Assembly: GCF_900177345.1 (NCBI RefSeq)
Contig: NZ_FWZT01000016.1
Coordinates: 62,001-126,000, forward strand
Origin: Pseudobacteriovorax antillogorgiicola
GTDB taxonomy: Bacteria; Bdellovibrionota_B; Oligoflexia; Oligoflexales; Oligoflexaceae
DNA length: 64,000 bases
Direction: 5' to 3'
The notes beneath the pieces are model-generated. The model did no database searches. It was not told where the DNA came from and was given only the letters and a program-made list of their open reading frames with translations. The position numbers and the translations under genes are program-made. Shown in pieces: positions 1 through 10,931 of this stretch. Every line of letters starts with the position of its first letter. Within the stretch, counting starts at the first letter, position 1.

Positions 1-1125
1 ACCTATACGGTAGTACGAGGTCGCTCCGACGAGATCAATAAAGTGATCGTGGTAGCTTCAGACATCACTAAAACTCATCATGAGCGACAGGAGCTAGAGC
101 GGCAATTCCAGGAAAATAGATGTATTATGAACATCTTAAGGCATATGGATGCCTTTACAGACTTCGTAGCTGACTTTAAGGGTCAGCTACAGAAACTGCG
201 AAGCGATCTCGAAAATCGATCGCAGGTGAAGCATATTCTGCACACCCTAAAGGGTAATTCTTTAGTATTTGAAATTTATGAGCTGGGGCATCTGATCCAT
301 GATACGGAGACTTTGCTAGGGGAGCAAGACGACCTTGAGCTTGCACCCCACCTAGATAAAATTGAATCATGCTTGCAGGGCTTTTTGGATCATCATAAAG
401 ACCTTCTGGATATCGATTTCCGTTCCAATCCAGAGAAAACTTATACAATCGACGAGACTGACTTCAATGCTCTCGACAATCTATTCAAAGAGGTTGATGC
501 CCCCCGGCGAGCGGCGTGGCAGGGCATCAAGGCGAGGCTCAGACATAAGCATATCGGTGAGCTTTGTGGGCAATTCGAACCGCTTGTTAAGCGGCTCGCC
601 AAACAGGAAGAGAAAGAAATTCGTCTCAAGATCATTGGCGAAGAGCTGAAACTCGATCTCGACCCCATTCGACCATTATTTAAAAGCTTGATTCACCTGA
701 TCAGTAATGCTTGTGATCATGGTATCGAGCCTCCTTACGAACGACTTGCCAATAAGAAGACCAAAACAGGTCACATCTTTATGCGCTTTTTGTTTGTCAA
801 TCAATCTCTCAAGATCAGGATCGTCGATGACGGTCGTGGTATTGACTGGGATGAACTCATCAAAAAAGCTGTGGAAAAGGGCTTCGCTGGCCAGCTTAAA
901 GACGAAGGAATCAATCGTAGCAATGCCTATCAGATTCTTTTTTGGGATGGCTTCTCGACTGCAAGCTCTATTACCCAAACCTCTGGACGAGGGGTGGGGA
1001 TGTCAGCAATTAGGGCTGAAGTCAAACGTTTGGGTGGTACGATTGCCATCCAATCTAAACTGGGTCGAGGGACTAAGACTGAAATTATAATTCCTCTGTA
1101 TTCTCTCCTAAAATTAGCCTCATGA
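1..1125 (+). CDS. CheA-like hybrid histidine kinase, 5' truncated by the window edge
   Basis: The frame is open from base 1, so the gene starts before the window; the GTG at 43 is only an internal codon. Visible order: the tail of a PAS/PAC-like sensor (TVVRGRS...VVASDIT), an Hpt-like helical segment with the candidate phospho-acceptor His in LHTLKGNS (codon at 241-243), then a CheA-type HATPase domain with N box (ISNACDHGIE), G1 (DDGRGID) and G2 (GRGVGMS). The family is known to autophosphorylate and pass phosphate to receiver proteins. The CheW-like C-terminal domain of classical CheA is absent, because the protein ends just after the ATPase domain. It probably acts in the cytoplasm with a receiver such as those encoded at 5.6-7.3 kb, but no partner is shown by position. 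Confidence 0.85.
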   Translation, partial: TYTVVRGRSDEINKVIVVASDITKTHHERQELERQFQENRCIMNILRHMDAFTDFVADFKGQLQKLRSDLENRSQVKHILHTLKGNSLVFEIYELGHLIHDTETLLGEQDDLELAPHLDKIESCLQGFLDHHKDLLDIDFRSNPEKTYTIDETDFNALDNLFKEVDAPRRAAWQGIKARLRHKHIGELCGQFEPLVKRLAKQEEKEIRLKIIGEELKLDLDPIRPLFKSLIHLISNACDHGIEPPYERLANKKTKTGHIFMRFLFVNQSLKIRIVDDGRGIDWDELIKKAVEKGFAGQLKDEGINRSNAYQILFWDGFSTASSITQTSGRGVGMSAIRAEVKRLGGTIAIQSKLGRGTKTEIIIPLYSLLKLAS

Positions 1126-1249
1126 CTTTTTAAATATAGCTAGGTGCTGTTGGTTACAATCCTGAGGATCTTCCAAGAACTCTTGTCTTGCTTTATAGGA
1201 CGTGTTTGATCAACCCCAAGGGCGACAAACGCCGCTTGGAGCAATTGGC

Positions 1250-2569
1250 TCATCGGTGCCAAGTACTGAGTAAGAGTGCAGTGCCAATGATAGCTGAAGT
1301 TAAGTAAAAATAGAGTGCTGCTGACCAACCATAGTGATCAACCAAGACTCCGGTACCAATTCCGCAAACCGTAGCTCCCATATAGCCGAATAGCCCTGTA
1401 AGGCCAACAGCAGTTGCAGCTGAGGATCTGCTGGCAAAATCAGCAGCAGCCACTGCGATCAACATCTGCGGGCCATAGACAAAGAAACCTATCAAAATGA
1501 ATATACCGCTCATTGCGAGAATTTGTCCCGAGGGTACAAGCATCAAGATAAAAACGGAGCTGACCAAAAGTAGCATAAATAGAATGGAGACTGGGCCACG
1601 CTTGCCCTTGAATACTGTGTCTGACAGCCAACCGGCAGCGAACGCTCCAAAGATCCCAGCCAGCTCGTAGGTTGACAGAACAATACCGGCTTGCTTAATG
1701 TCGAAGCCTTTAGCCTCTTCCAAAAACTTAGGGGCCCAATCTAGTATTCCAATACGAACAATATAGACGAAGAAATTCGCGATACTGACAATCCAAACCC
1801 ACTTGTTTGTGAGGATATGTTTGCGGAACGCAACTGCAAAAGGCAGAGCTTCTGGAGTTTTCTCTTTACTATCTTCGGGTTTAAACTCTTCGATTGGTGG
1901 CAATCCCATGGACTCTGGGCTATCAGTCAACCGATTATAGAGCCAAAGAGAAACTATCAAAGCAACAATTGCGGGAATAAAAAAAGCTGAGCGCCAGCCG
2001 AAATGGGCAACAAGGTAGCCCGAAACAACAACAATAACTGCTCCCCCAATTTGGTGAGATGCATTCCATACCCCCCATGCTCGGCCAATCTCTCGCTGGC
2101 TAAACCAACTTGTCAGCAGTCGACTGCAAGGAGGCATGCCCATCCCTTGAAACAAGCTGTTGATTGCCCAGATCACGAGAAATGCGCTCCAAGCATTCGA
2201 GAGACCGAATGCAAAGTTTGCTAACGCGGATGCGAGTAAACCAAGGCTCATAAGATATTTAGGGTTGATGCGGTCTGCTAGGATACCGCTAGCAAATTTT
2301 GAAATAGCATAGGCAATGGTAGCAGTGCTTAAGACCACTCCCCACTCCGTATTACTAAATCCAAACTCGTCAGTGATAGACTTCGTAACCATGGAAATAT
2401 TTTTTCTAACAAAGTAGAAAGTTGCATAACCAATCATCATGGAATACATCACTCGTATTCGCCAATAGCGGTAGCTTTTATCTACCTCAGGAGAGATTTG
2501 GTGGCTGGTATTAGAGTTTATATCGTCTCTATCTCTTCGGATCTGGTTCGCTGATTTTTTGCTTTCCAT
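1250..2569 (-). CDS. MFS transporter of the organophosphate:phosphate antiporter (OPA) family, GlpT/UhpC-like
   Basis: A 439-aa inner-membrane protein with about 12 hydrophobic segments. The opening RYWRIRVMYSMMIGYATFYFVR and the conserved loop after TM2 (GILADRINPKYLM) are typical of the GlpT/UhpT/UhpC/PgtP family, whose members exchange sugar phosphates or glycerol-3-phosphate for phosphate. The substrate cannot be decided from sequence, and a UhpC-like sensor role is also possible. ATG 2569 is preferred over TTG 2575 because AAGG lies about 6 nt upstream. It begins 2 nt after the stop of the upstream LOG-family gene, so the two are almost certainly co-transcribed and probably translationally coupled. 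Confidence 0.8.
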   Translation of the reverse strand: MESKKSANQIRRDRDDINSNTSHQISPEVDKSYRYWRIRVMYSMMIGYATFYFVRKNISMVTKSITDEFGFSNTEWGVVLSTATIAYAISKFASGILADRINPKYLMSLGLLASALANFAFGLSNAWSAFLVIWAINSLFQGMGMPPCSRLLTSWFSQREIGRAWGVWNASHQIGGAVIVVVSGYLVAHFGWRSAFFIPAIVALIVSLWLYNRLTDSPESMGLPPIEEFKPEDSKEKTPEALPFAVAFRKHILTNKWVWIVSIANFFVYIVRIGILDWAPKFLEEAKGFDIKQAGIVLSTYELAGIFGAFAAGWLSDTVFKGKRGPVSILFMLLLVSSVFILMLVPSGQILAMSGIFILIGFFVYGPQMLIAVAAADFASRSSAATAVGLTGLFGYMGATVCGIGTGVLVDHYGWSAALYFYLTSAIIGTALLLSTWHR

Positions 2570-2571
2570 GC

Positions 2572-3348
2572 TCAACCTTGTCTACTAGGAAAAAGCTTAG
2601 CGGCTATAATTTTTACAGCTTCATCAGGGGTGTTGGCGACGGAAAGTAACCCTAGATCTTCGCTACTGATCGTATGAATACGATCGAGGTGATGAACTCG
2701 ATCAAGGAGGGTCTGCCAGTGTTTTTTTCCGCCTAAGAGAATGATAGGCACGGGAGTTTTCTTGCGTGTTTGCATCTTGGAAAGAGATTCGAAGATTTCC
2801 CATTCAGTGCCGAAGCCTCCAGGAGCGACAACGATCGCTGCTGCATAGTCTACAAGATCAGCCTCTCGCTGAGCAAAACTGTAAGACATGTATCCATGAG
2901 TCGTAAACTGATTGGGTTTTTCTTGACCTCCAGCAAAATGGCTACCGATAGCTAAGCTTTTCCCTTTGGCTTCATGGGCACCACGGTTTCCCGCTTCCAT
3001 GATGCCCGGACCACCACCAGTCATAATTGGATACTTACTAAAGCCGGTAGTCCATTGACGAGCAAACTCGCGGGTCAGATCGTAACTCTCCATTCCAGGC
3101 TTGGCTCTTGCCGAACCAAAGATCGTAATGGCACCATAAGGCGCATGCTCAGCCATAAGGTTTGCAGCACAGTATGCGTCTTTTGCCACTTGCTGAGGTG
3201 TTGGAATCACACCATCTGGGACAGCTTTATTGATAACATGACATATCTTAGGTGAGAGTTTGATCGCCACTTCCTTCCTTAGTTCAAGAGCTTGCAGATT
3301 GAAAGCCCATGTGCTGGCGATAGATAGTAGGTATAAGTTCGTTTTCAT
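2572..3348 (-). CDS. LOG-family (TIGR00730-like) nucleotide phosphoribohydrolase-like protein with N-terminal signal-like segment
   Basis: A 258-aa protein. The Rossmann-like core carries the two signatures of the LOG / former 'lysine decarboxylase' family: GGGPGIMEAGNRG near residue 112 and PGGFGTEWE near 178. Known members release the base from nucleoside 5'-monophosphates (cytokinin riboside monophosphates in plants). The product is about 60 residues longer than minimal LOG proteins. The extra N-terminus begins MKTNLYLLSIASTWAFNLQALE, which looks like a signal peptide or hydrophobic anchor; a periplasmic LOG enzyme would be unusual. ATG 3348 follows a GGGGG ribosome-binding sequence. It forms a tight pair with the OPA transporter downstream. 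Confidence 0.8.
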   Translation of the reverse strand: MKTNLYLLSIASTWAFNLQALELRKEVAIKLSPKICHVINKAVPDGVIPTPQQVAKDAYCAANLMAEHAPYGAITIFGSARAKPGMESYDLTREFARQWTTGFSKYPIMTGGGPGIMEAGNRGAHEAKGKSLAIGSHFAGGQEKPNQFTTHGYMSYSFAQREADLVDYAAAIVVAPGGFGTEWEIFESLSKMQTRKKTPVPIILLGGKKHWQTLLDRVHHLDRIHTISSEDLGLLSVANTPDEAVKIIAAKLFPSRQG

Positions 3349-3598
3349 GTTTGCCCCCTTTAAAATGTTAGGGCTTTATACCTGCAAGAAACTAACCACT
3401 TCTATTATGAGTCAAAATAGCGTCTATATTTTGTTTTCTAAAGTGAGCTGCACCTGGTAGGGGTAGGCACGAGATATGATCAAGCGATGCTGGGAAGGAC
3501 AAGCTCTATTCTAGGTTTCTTAGAACGTAGGTGAGCATCTCTAGCCCACCTTATTGTTCTTCAAGGACTCTAATGAACGAAAAATCTTGCGAACCTGA

Positions 3599-4432
3599 TC
3601 AAGTCAGCTTCAGTTGTCTTAAATGAAAGCTAAGATGATCATCAATAAAAGAGCTCACAAAGAAATAGCTATGGTCATAACCTTTCTGCCTCCTTACTTG
3701 CAATGAGACCGCAGTGGCTGAGCAAGCTTTCTCAAATGCTTCAGGCTGGAGCTGTTCGGTCAGGAAATTGTCGGCAAGACCCTGATCGATCAGTATTTCG
3801 CCATTGTACTTGCTAGATTTCACCAGCTGACAGGCGTCGTAAGCCTTCCAAGACTCTTCATGATCACCCAAATAGTTCCGAAAAGCTTTTTGGCCCCAAG
3901 GGACCTCCATCGGATTCACGATAGGAGCAAAGGCTGAAATCGATTGGAACATCTCTGGGTGCTTCAAGCCGATCGTCAAGGCTCCATGGCCTCCCATAGA
4001 GTGGCCACTGATGCAACGAGGCAGGTGATCTAAATTGCTGGCGGCAATGAACTGTGAGATATCGTCGACGATATAGGAGTACATTTTATAATTTTGCGCC
4101 CAAGGGTTGGCAGTTGCGTCGAGGTAAAAGCCTGCACCGCTACCAAAATCCCAGTCATCGTGCTCCCCTGGCAAATCCGTACCCCGTGGGCTTGTGTCTG
4201 GGCAGATGATAGCCACACCCTGTCGAGATGCAAACTGAAACGCTCCGGCCTTGGCCATAAAATTTTCTTCCGTACAGGTGAGGCCTGATAGCCAAACCAT
4301 CAAAGCCTTAGGCTTTTCTTTAGGAAGAAATACCGAAAGATTCATGTCCGTTCCGGTCGTCGGAGATTTATGGCTCTGGAAAAGTACCTCGCCATCAAAA
4401 CATCGATGAGATTTGCGGGTTTCGATATTCAT
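3599..4432 (-). CDS. fghA: S-formylglutathione hydrolase
   Basis: A 277-aa esterase-D type alpha/beta hydrolase that cleaves S-formylglutathione to formate and glutathione, the second step of glutathione-dependent formaldehyde detoxification. The catalytic triad is visible: Ser145 in GHSMGG, Asp221 in QGLADNF and His254 in YDHSYFF. The family sequence SGLTCTEENF near residue 49 and full family length support the call. ATG 4432 follows GGGAG at good spacing. It lies 9 nt downstream of the formaldehyde dehydrogenase gene in one operon. Confidence 0.95.
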   Translation of the reverse strand: MNIETRKSHRCFDGEVLFQSHKSPTTGTDMNLSVFLPKEKPKALMVWLSGLTCTEENFMAKAGAFQFASRQGVAIICPDTSPRGTDLPGEHDDWDFGSGAGFYLDATANPWAQNYKMYSYIVDDISQFIAASNLDHLPRCISGHSMGGHGALTIGLKHPEMFQSISAFAPIVNPMEVPWGQKAFRNYLGDHEESWKAYDACQLVKSSKYNGEILIDQGLADNFLTEQLQPEAFEKACSATAVSLQVRRQKGYDHSYFFVSSFIDDHLSFHLRQLKLT

Positions 4433-4441
4433 AAGATCTCC

Positions 4442-5590
<1,149 letters not shown>

Positions 5591-5633
5591 TTAGCATCCT
5601 GCAATAGCATCCGCAACTAGGCTGGTGAGCTGT

Positions 5634-5987
5634 TTAGATGGATTTTAAGGCTGCCATGACAAGATCTTTTGTGAATGGCTTCATGACATACGAGTGAGCA
5701 CCGGAGTCCATGGCATCTCGGATGTGGCTTTCGGAATTCTTGCCTGTTAACATGATAATCGGCGTGGAACAGCCTGATTTGCGAAGAAACCGTAGGGTTT
5801 CAAGACCATTGATTTTAGGCATTTCCCAGTCGAGGAAGATCGCGGATGTATCACCCTTGCCTTGTTCTACTTTCACGACTAGGTCAACTGCATCAAAAAC
5901 GCTCTCGACTTCATAAGGTGTATCGTCTAAGTACATGGTAATCATCGAGTGAACTGCTTTGGAGTCGTCACAAATAATTACTTTCAT
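5634..5987 (-). CDS. CheY-like single-domain response regulator
   Basis: A 117-aa stand-alone receiver domain. The acidic pair (CDDS, residues 7-9), phospho-acceptor Asp53 in FLDWEMP, Thr81 in MLTG and Lys in VMKPF near 103 are all present, so it should be phosphorylatable. With no output domain it probably acts by protein-protein contact, as CheY does. It lies 9 nt downstream of the REC-REC-CheX gene. A receiver-phosphatase pair in one operon suggests that the CheX module may dephosphorylate this protein (inference). Confidence 0.9.
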   Translation of the reverse strand: MKVIICDDSKAVHSMITMYLDDTPYEVESVFDAVDLVVKVEQGKGDTSAIFLDWEMPKINGLETLRFLRKSGCSTPIIMLTGKNSESHIRDAMDSGAHSYVMKPFTKDLVMAALKSI

Positions 5988-5996
5988 CCCAAATCC

Positions 5997-7292
5997 CTAG
6001 AAAAATAAGCCGCCTTCAAGGACGACGGTTTTTGTTTTATGGCCAAAGATCTCATCACTGATCTTCGACATGGAAATGAGTATCTGGCAACGTCCAGTTT
6101 TTGAGTGGCCGTTAAGAAGCAAAACTTTATTTTGCTCAAGCTCCTTCGTTACGTCTTCCTTACCAAAGTGAGTGCTAGGAACTGTGATCTGCAAGGCAAT
6201 GCCATGGGCCTCAAGTTTGAGTTTCAAGCGACCAGCCAACTGATTGTTTAACTCGCCAATGAACTCTTCGATCCGATTGACCTCATTCTCATAATTCTCA
6301 TGAAATACGTGTTGTAGAAAGTCTTGGCAAAACTTGTAGTCGCAAAAAAGATGAATCCGGCCATTGATGCTCTTACCCACCATTCCGATTGAACTTGAAA
6401 TGTAGGCTTGAAAAACGGATGATTCCACGACCTCTAAAGTTCCAAAGGTGCAGTCACCCAAGTTGCTTGCGAGAACTTCGTTGACTGTCTCATACCAATA
6501 GTCAACAAGCGACGAATGGTAGGAAGGAATGGTGCGTGCGGGAAAAATTTTATTGTGAATGGTTCTCAAAATTTCAGTGATATCAAAAGGCTTGTAGAAT
6601 ATTTTGATCACATATTCTTCTGCAAATTGCTCCACTTGACTATCAACCGCTCCAGAAAAGATAAAGATGGGAATGTGGGCATTTTTATTCGACTTTCGCA
6701 CTTTCTTGATTAAGTCGATACCGCTAAGCCCAGGCATATCAATGTCAGTGATGAGCACATCAAACTGCTCATTTTCTAGGAGATCAGCGCCCTCAAGACC
6801 ATCACAGGCAAAAGTCGCTTGATAGTTCCCCAAGTCGTCGAGGTCGGCCTCTATAATATCTCTCATCTGTTCATCATCTTCGCAAAACAAGACGCGAATG
6901 GGTACTAGGTTGTCCGAGTTTTGATCTTGAACTTGGGGAGACTTGTTTGCCTCTGGGTCAAGGTGACGATTGTATAGAATACAGTCATTGAAGCGCTCTT
7001 TAGTAAACGGCTTTGAGAGTAGCCCATCCACAGAACTCAACATGATGTTGTTTATCTGGCTACGCTTGATAGTTGAGGTCATGGCGATACGGGTGACAGG
7101 ATAATCAGAGAATTCTAGTAGCATGTGCTTGTCTTCAATGGACCAATCAAAAAGTATGAGATCGTAATTTTTAGATTGAAGCTCGTTGATGGCGTCGACG
7201 CAGGAATAGACCCCTTCAAAATCCAGATCCTTGGCAATCAAGCCAAGAAAGGCATGAACGGAGCGAGATGGATCTACCACGAGAAACTTCAT
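5997..7292 (-). CDS. Two receiver domains fused to a CheX-like phosphatase domain
   Basis: A 431-aa protein with two tandem receiver domains (roughly residues 1-120 and 130-255) and a C-terminal CheX-like domain (roughly 270-431). REC1 keeps Asp in LFDWS and LSKPF. REC2 has CEDDEQ, LITDIDMP and FYKPF and looks fully functional. The C-terminal part carries EEFIGELNNQLAG, matching the ExxN active-site helix of CheX/CheC/FliY CheY-P phosphatases. ATG 7292 is chosen over TTG 7307 because AAGG sits 5 nt before the ATG. It is first in an operon with the CheY-like gene downstream, suggesting a self-contained phosphorelay sink. Confidence 0.82.
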   Translation of the reverse strand: MKFLVVDPSRSVHAFLGLIAKDLDFEGVYSCVDAINELQSKNYDLILFDWSIEDKHMLLEFSDYPVTRIAMTSTIKRSQINNIMLSSVDGLLSKPFTKERFNDCILYNRHLDPEANKSPQVQDQNSDNLVPIRVLFCEDDEQMRDIIEADLDDLGNYQATFACDGLEGADLLENEQFDVLITDIDMPGLSGIDLIKKVRKSNKNAHIPIFIFSGAVDSQVEQFAEEYVIKIFYKPFDITEILRTIHNKIFPARTIPSYHSSLVDYWYETVNEVLASNLGDCTFGTLEVVESSVFQAYISSSIGMVGKSINGRIHLFCDYKFCQDFLQHVFHENYENEVNRIEEFIGELNNQLAGRLKLKLEAHGIALQITVPSTHFGKEDVTKELEQNKVLLLNGHSKTGRCQILISMSKISDEIFGHKTKTVVLEGGLFF

Positions 7293-7528
7293 AATCACCT
7301 TAGACAATATTCTCTAAACACCGGAGCGGGCTACCTGGCTGCTTTCCTTTGAAATACTGCTCGAATTCAGCTTTCCCAGGTCTCTAACTGGGTCGGGTAT
7401 TCGCTGTAAAACATTATACAGAACTGCTAGGGTTTCGCAGGGTTGGGTGTTCGATGTGAATACGACTCAGGTTTTATTTGGTCTTCAGAAGATTCTGCCT
7501 TTAATGTAAGGACTGAATGGTCGGGTCG

Positions 7529-7547
7529 CTGAGGGCCTAGCCCTCAG
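7529..7547 (-). terminator. Hairpin just downstream of acs
   Basis: A perfect 8-bp stem (CTGAGGGC / GCCCTCAG) with a 3-nt loop begins 8 nt beyond the acs stop codon on the minus strand. There is no T tract, so this may be a Rho-type or mRNA-end-stabilising hairpin rather than a classical terminator. Confidence 0.45.
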
Positions 7548-7554
7548 TTCGGGA

Positions 7555-9504
7555 TCATGCGGATGATTCTTTTAAGTCTTCCAAAATTGAGCTGTCTTCC
7601 AGTGTGGTCATATCCCCTTGGGCTTCTTCTCCAGCCGCTACATCACGCAATAGTCGGCGCATAATTTTGCCAGACCGGGTTTTGGGGAGAGCTTTGGTAA
7701 AGATAATGGTCTCTGGGCGGGCTAAGGCACCAATATGCTGAACAACATGATCTTTGAGGCTCTGATTGAGAGCTGGATCCCCCAACTCGTGATCATGCAA
7801 TGTCACAAAGCAGGCGATGGCCTGACCTTTGACATCATCAGCCTTGCCCACCACGGCAGCTTCGGCAACATGAGGGTGACTAACCAACGCGCTCTCGATT
7901 TCCATGGTTGAAAGTCGATGACCGGCAACGTTGAGAACATCATCGATGCGACCCATGATCCAAAAATTACCTTTTTCGTCTCGTCGAGCGCCGTCACCGG
8001 TGAAGTAAAGTGATTTAAAATGTGACCAATAAGTCTTCTCGTATCGCTCTGAATCACCGTGGATCGTTCTTAGCATACTAGGCCACGGTTTTCGAATGAC
8101 AAGATAGCCCCCCTGATTGTCCGCAAGGCTTTGTCCATCTTGATCGACAATGTCAGGCTGGATACCAAAAAATGGTTTGGTTGCGGTTCCTGGAACGGTG
8201 GGGGTCGCTCCCGGAAGAGGGCTGATCATAATGCTACCAGTTTCCGTTTGCCACCAAGTATCGACGATGGGGCATTTGTCTTTGCCAATGGTTTCACGAA
8301 ACCACATCCATGCTTCTGGGTTAATAGGTTCACCGACTGTTCCCAGAAGCCTTAAGGACGAAAGATCAAAAGGCTCAATTGCATCTTCACCCCACTTCAT
8401 AAAGGCTCTAATTGCAGTAGGAGCTGTATAGAAGATGGATATTTTATAGCGCTCAATCAGCTCCCAAAAGCGACCCTGATGAGGGAAGTCCGGTGCTCCT
8501 TCGTACATAAAAATGGTAGCGCCATTGGATAGTGGCCCGTAAACTACATAGCTGTGACCTGTGATCCAACCAACATCGGCGGTGCACCAGTAGACGTCAT
8601 CGTCCTTCAAATCGAAGATATAACGACTGCTAAGGGTGGTCCCCAGCAAGTATCCAGCGCTGGTGTGAAGAATGCCCTTGGGCTTTCCCGTGCTACCAGA
8701 GGTGTATAAGATGAAAAGAGCCTGTTCACTGGGAAACCCTTGGGCTTTGTGGTCAGCATTAGCCTTTTCAACGGTATCGTGCCACCAATGGTCTCGTCCT
8801 GAGTCCCAATTGATCGAGCGACCCGTGCGGCGAACCACCAGAACTTTATCGACTTTGTCGTAAATGCGAAGTGCTTCATCCACAGTGTCCTTGAGAGCCA
8901 ACTCATTTCCTCGGCGCCAGAGTGCATCGGCAGTGATTACAAGTTTGGCCGATGCATCGCGGTTTCGTTCCGCTAGCGCCTCAGCGCTAAATCCAGCGAA
9001 TACAACGCTGTGAATGGCTCCGATTCGTGCGCATGCTAAAACGGCGATGGCTAGTTCGGGAATCATTGGCATGTACAAACTTACAGTATCACCGGCTTGA
9101 ATACCCATATCCGAAAGAGCATTGGCACAGCGGCATACGGCTTGATGGAGTTCACGGTAGGTGTAGGTGGCTTTGTCCCCTGGTTCACCCTCCCAGATAA
9201 TGGCGGGCTTGTCCCCTAACTTATCGAGGTGGCGATCGAGGCAGTTTTCTGAGACGTTGAGTTTGCCTCCGTCAAACCAACGTGCGTAAGGGGCCTTCCA
9301 ATCGAGCACTTGGGTGAAGTCCTCTTGCCAGTGCAGAAGGTTTTTGGCTTGCTCACCCCAGAAACGCTCGGGATCGTCGCAAGAGGCTTTCCATAAGGTC
9401 TCGTAGGCTTCCATAGACTGGATATGGGCGCGGGACTGAAAGGCTTCAGGAGGAGGAAATTCTCGTGATTCCGACAATACAGTTTTGATATGATGATCGT
9501 TCAT
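7555..9504 (-). CDS. acs: Acetyl-CoA synthetase (AMP-forming)
   Basis: A 649-aa enzyme, normal length for Acs, that activates acetate with ATP and CoA through acetyl-AMP. The ANL-superfamily P-loop [11 protein letters not shown] lies near residue 265. The acetyl-CoA synthetase-specific segments DTWWQTETG and [12 protein letters not shown] follow. The catalytic lysine that is acetylated in known family members is in TRSGKIMRR close to the C-terminus. ATG 9504 follows GAGGGGA. It appears monocistronic, with a hairpin immediately after the stop. Confidence 0.97.
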   Translation of the reverse strand: MNDHHIKTVLSESREFPPPEAFQSRAHIQSMEAYETLWKASCDDPERFWGEQAKNLLHWQEDFTQVLDWKAPYARWFDGGKLNVSENCLDRHLDKLGDKPAIIWEGEPGDKATYTYRELHQAVCRCANALSDMGIQAGDTVSLYMPMIPELAIAVLACARIGAIHSVVFAGFSAEALAERNRDASAKLVITADALWRRGNELALKDTVDEALRIYDKVDKVLVVRRTGRSINWDSGRDHWWHDTVEKANADHKAQGFPSEQALFILYTSGSTGKPKGILHTSAGYLLGTTLSSRYIFDLKDDDVYWCTADVGWITGHSYVVYGPLSNGATIFMYEGAPDFPHQGRFWELIERYKISIFYTAPTAIRAFMKWGEDAIEPFDLSSLRLLGTVGEPINPEAWMWFRETIGKDKCPIVDTWWQTETGSIMISPLPGATPTVPGTATKPFFGIQPDIVDQDGQSLADNQGGYLVIRKPWPSMLRTIHGDSERYEKTYWSHFKSLYFTGDGARRDEKGNFWIMGRIDDVLNVAGHRLSTMEIESALVSHPHVAEAAVVGKADDVKGQAIACFVTLHDHELGDPALNQSLKDHVVQHIGALARPETIIFTKALPKTRSGKIMRRLLRDVAAGEEAQGDMTTLEDSSILEDLKESSA

Positions 9505-9614
9505 GGGCGTCCCCTCTTTAATGTCGTTTCTCTATCAGTACCGAGAAAACAGGGGGAGGCCAACCACGGATAATATGTAGAAATAATAGCAGAGCCACTT
9601 TATGGAGAAGTTTA

Positions 9615-10106
9615 ATGGACGATCATAATTTTGTTTTGAAGCTCTATCGGAAGTTTAAGCAGTGGCCACTCGGGGCTCAATTGTTCAGTCGCATTGTTTG
9701 TTTCAAGGCTCCCTACTTTAATTCGATTCACCCAGTTTTTGAGACTCTTGAGCCAGGGCATGCCATCGTTCGGGTTAAGAAGCGCCGGAGTGTTACCAAC
9801 CATATCGGAACAGTTCACGCTATTGCTATGGCTAACGCAGCGGAACTCGCTGGAGGAACCATGATGGAAGCTAGTCTTCCTAGCTCCATGCGATGGATTC
9901 CCAAAGGTATGACCATCGAATACCTAAAGAAGGCGAAAACTGATATAACGGCAGAAACAAAGCTAGATGTGATTCCTGATCGGGGCTCTCAAGATGTGCA
10001 TGTGATTGTCGAAGTCAAAGACATAAATGGCGAGTTAGTCTCGCGGGCAGATATCACCATGTGGGTGTCTGAGAAGGGGACTAGCGCTTCTCAGAAATCC
10101 GTCTAG
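9615..10106 (+). CDS. DUF4442 hotdog-fold thioesterase-like protein
   Basis: A 163-aa protein resembling the DUF4442 branch of hotdog-fold thioesterases. The pattern of an N-terminal amphipathic region, HIGTVHAIAMANAAELAGG in the central helix, then MRWIPKGMTIEYLKKAKTDI on the following strands matches that family. Such proteins are thought to hydrolyse acyl-CoA or acyl-ACP thioesters; a substrate has not been deduced. ATG 9615 has GGAG 6 nt upstream. It is divergent from acs across about 110 bp, so the promoters may overlap, and acyl-CoA metabolism would fit that position. Confidence 0.68.
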   Translation: MDDHNFVLKLYRKFKQWPLGAQLFSRIVCFKAPYFNSIHPVFETLEPGHAIVRVKKRRSVTNHIGTVHAIAMANAAELAGGTMMEASLPSSMRWIPKGMTIEYLKKAKTDITAETKLDVIPDRGSQDVHVIVEVKDINGELVSRADITMWVSEKGTSASQKSV

Positions 10107-10226
10107 TCTCTAGTCGATTTGAAGCCTCGGCGTTGTTGACTTTGTTACTCGCTCGTCACTGTACCCAGCACGTACTGTCTCCTCGCCCGCTCCTTGTCGC
10201 CTAAGAGAATTCAACTTGACTAGGCG

Positions 10227-10931
10227 CTAGTGAGCTTGAACGGTTGTTTCTAGCTTTGGCTCCATTGCTCCCAACACATAGGGGGCAGAGCCATGGACCT
10301 TAGGAATTACAAAGTTATATGAGGTGACGCTAAGCTTGCCTAGTGGGGTATTCATCTCAATATCATAGGTAAAGCAACCAGGCTCATCAAAAACAATCGT
10401 CTCCCACATGAGCAGATAGTTGAGTTTGTTGATCACCCCGGTAGCTGTCGCTTTCTTATTGGAAAGGCGGCCTCCTAGCTCCTGAAGCTTACGATTCATG
10501 TAGCTGCTGTACGGGTTAGAAAAGAACAGGCACAGCTCGGCATCCATGAAGTCTTTCCATGCTAAGATCTCATGGTCATGATCTTCAGCGGCATAGTTCT
10601 TTAGCAATTGAGACGCGAAGAGGCCCGATGACCCTGAGTCTTTAATCAACGGAATGTTCATCATATCATCGAAGGGCATTAAGGCGAAGGTCTCGCATTT
10701 TTGCATTGGCGCATCAGTGAGTAAGTCTCTTACCTTCACCCCGAGAATTTCGGATAGTTTTAGGAGTTCTTGAACAGTAAGCTGGGTACCACCACTTTCG
10801 ATCCGTTGGTAGTGCCGTAAGCTAACACCGAGTCGGTTAGCAATCTGAGGTTGTGTATAGTCGAGATGCGATCGAATATACTTAAGCCTCATGAGCAAAA
10901 GATCGTAGTACTCTTTGGACGTGAGATTCAT
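10227..10931 (-). CDS. XRE-type HTH transcriptional regulator with a large ligand-like C-terminal domain
   Basis: A 234-aa protein. An N-terminal Cro/CI-type helix-turn-helix covers about residues 10-65 (YTQPQIANRLGVSLRHYQRIE is the HTH core). The remaining ~165 residues are predicted alpha/beta without a family I can name, and may bind a ligand. ATG 10931 (AAGG about 8 nt upstream) is preferred over the preceding TTG. A perfect 7-bp inverted repeat lies about 40 nt upstream of the start and is a good candidate for its own operator. Confidence 0.78.
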   Translation of the reverse strand: MNLTSKEYYDLLLMRLKYIRSHLDYTQPQIANRLGVSLRHYQRIESGGTQLTVQELLKLSEILGVKVRDLLTDAPMQKCETFALMPFDDMMNIPLIKDSGSSGLFASQLLKNYAAEDHDHEILAWKDFMDAELCLFFSNPYSSYMNRKLQELGGRLSNKKATATGVINKLNYLLMWETIVFDEPGCFTYDIEMNTPLGKLSVTSYNFVIPKVHGSAPYVLGAMEPKLETTVQAH

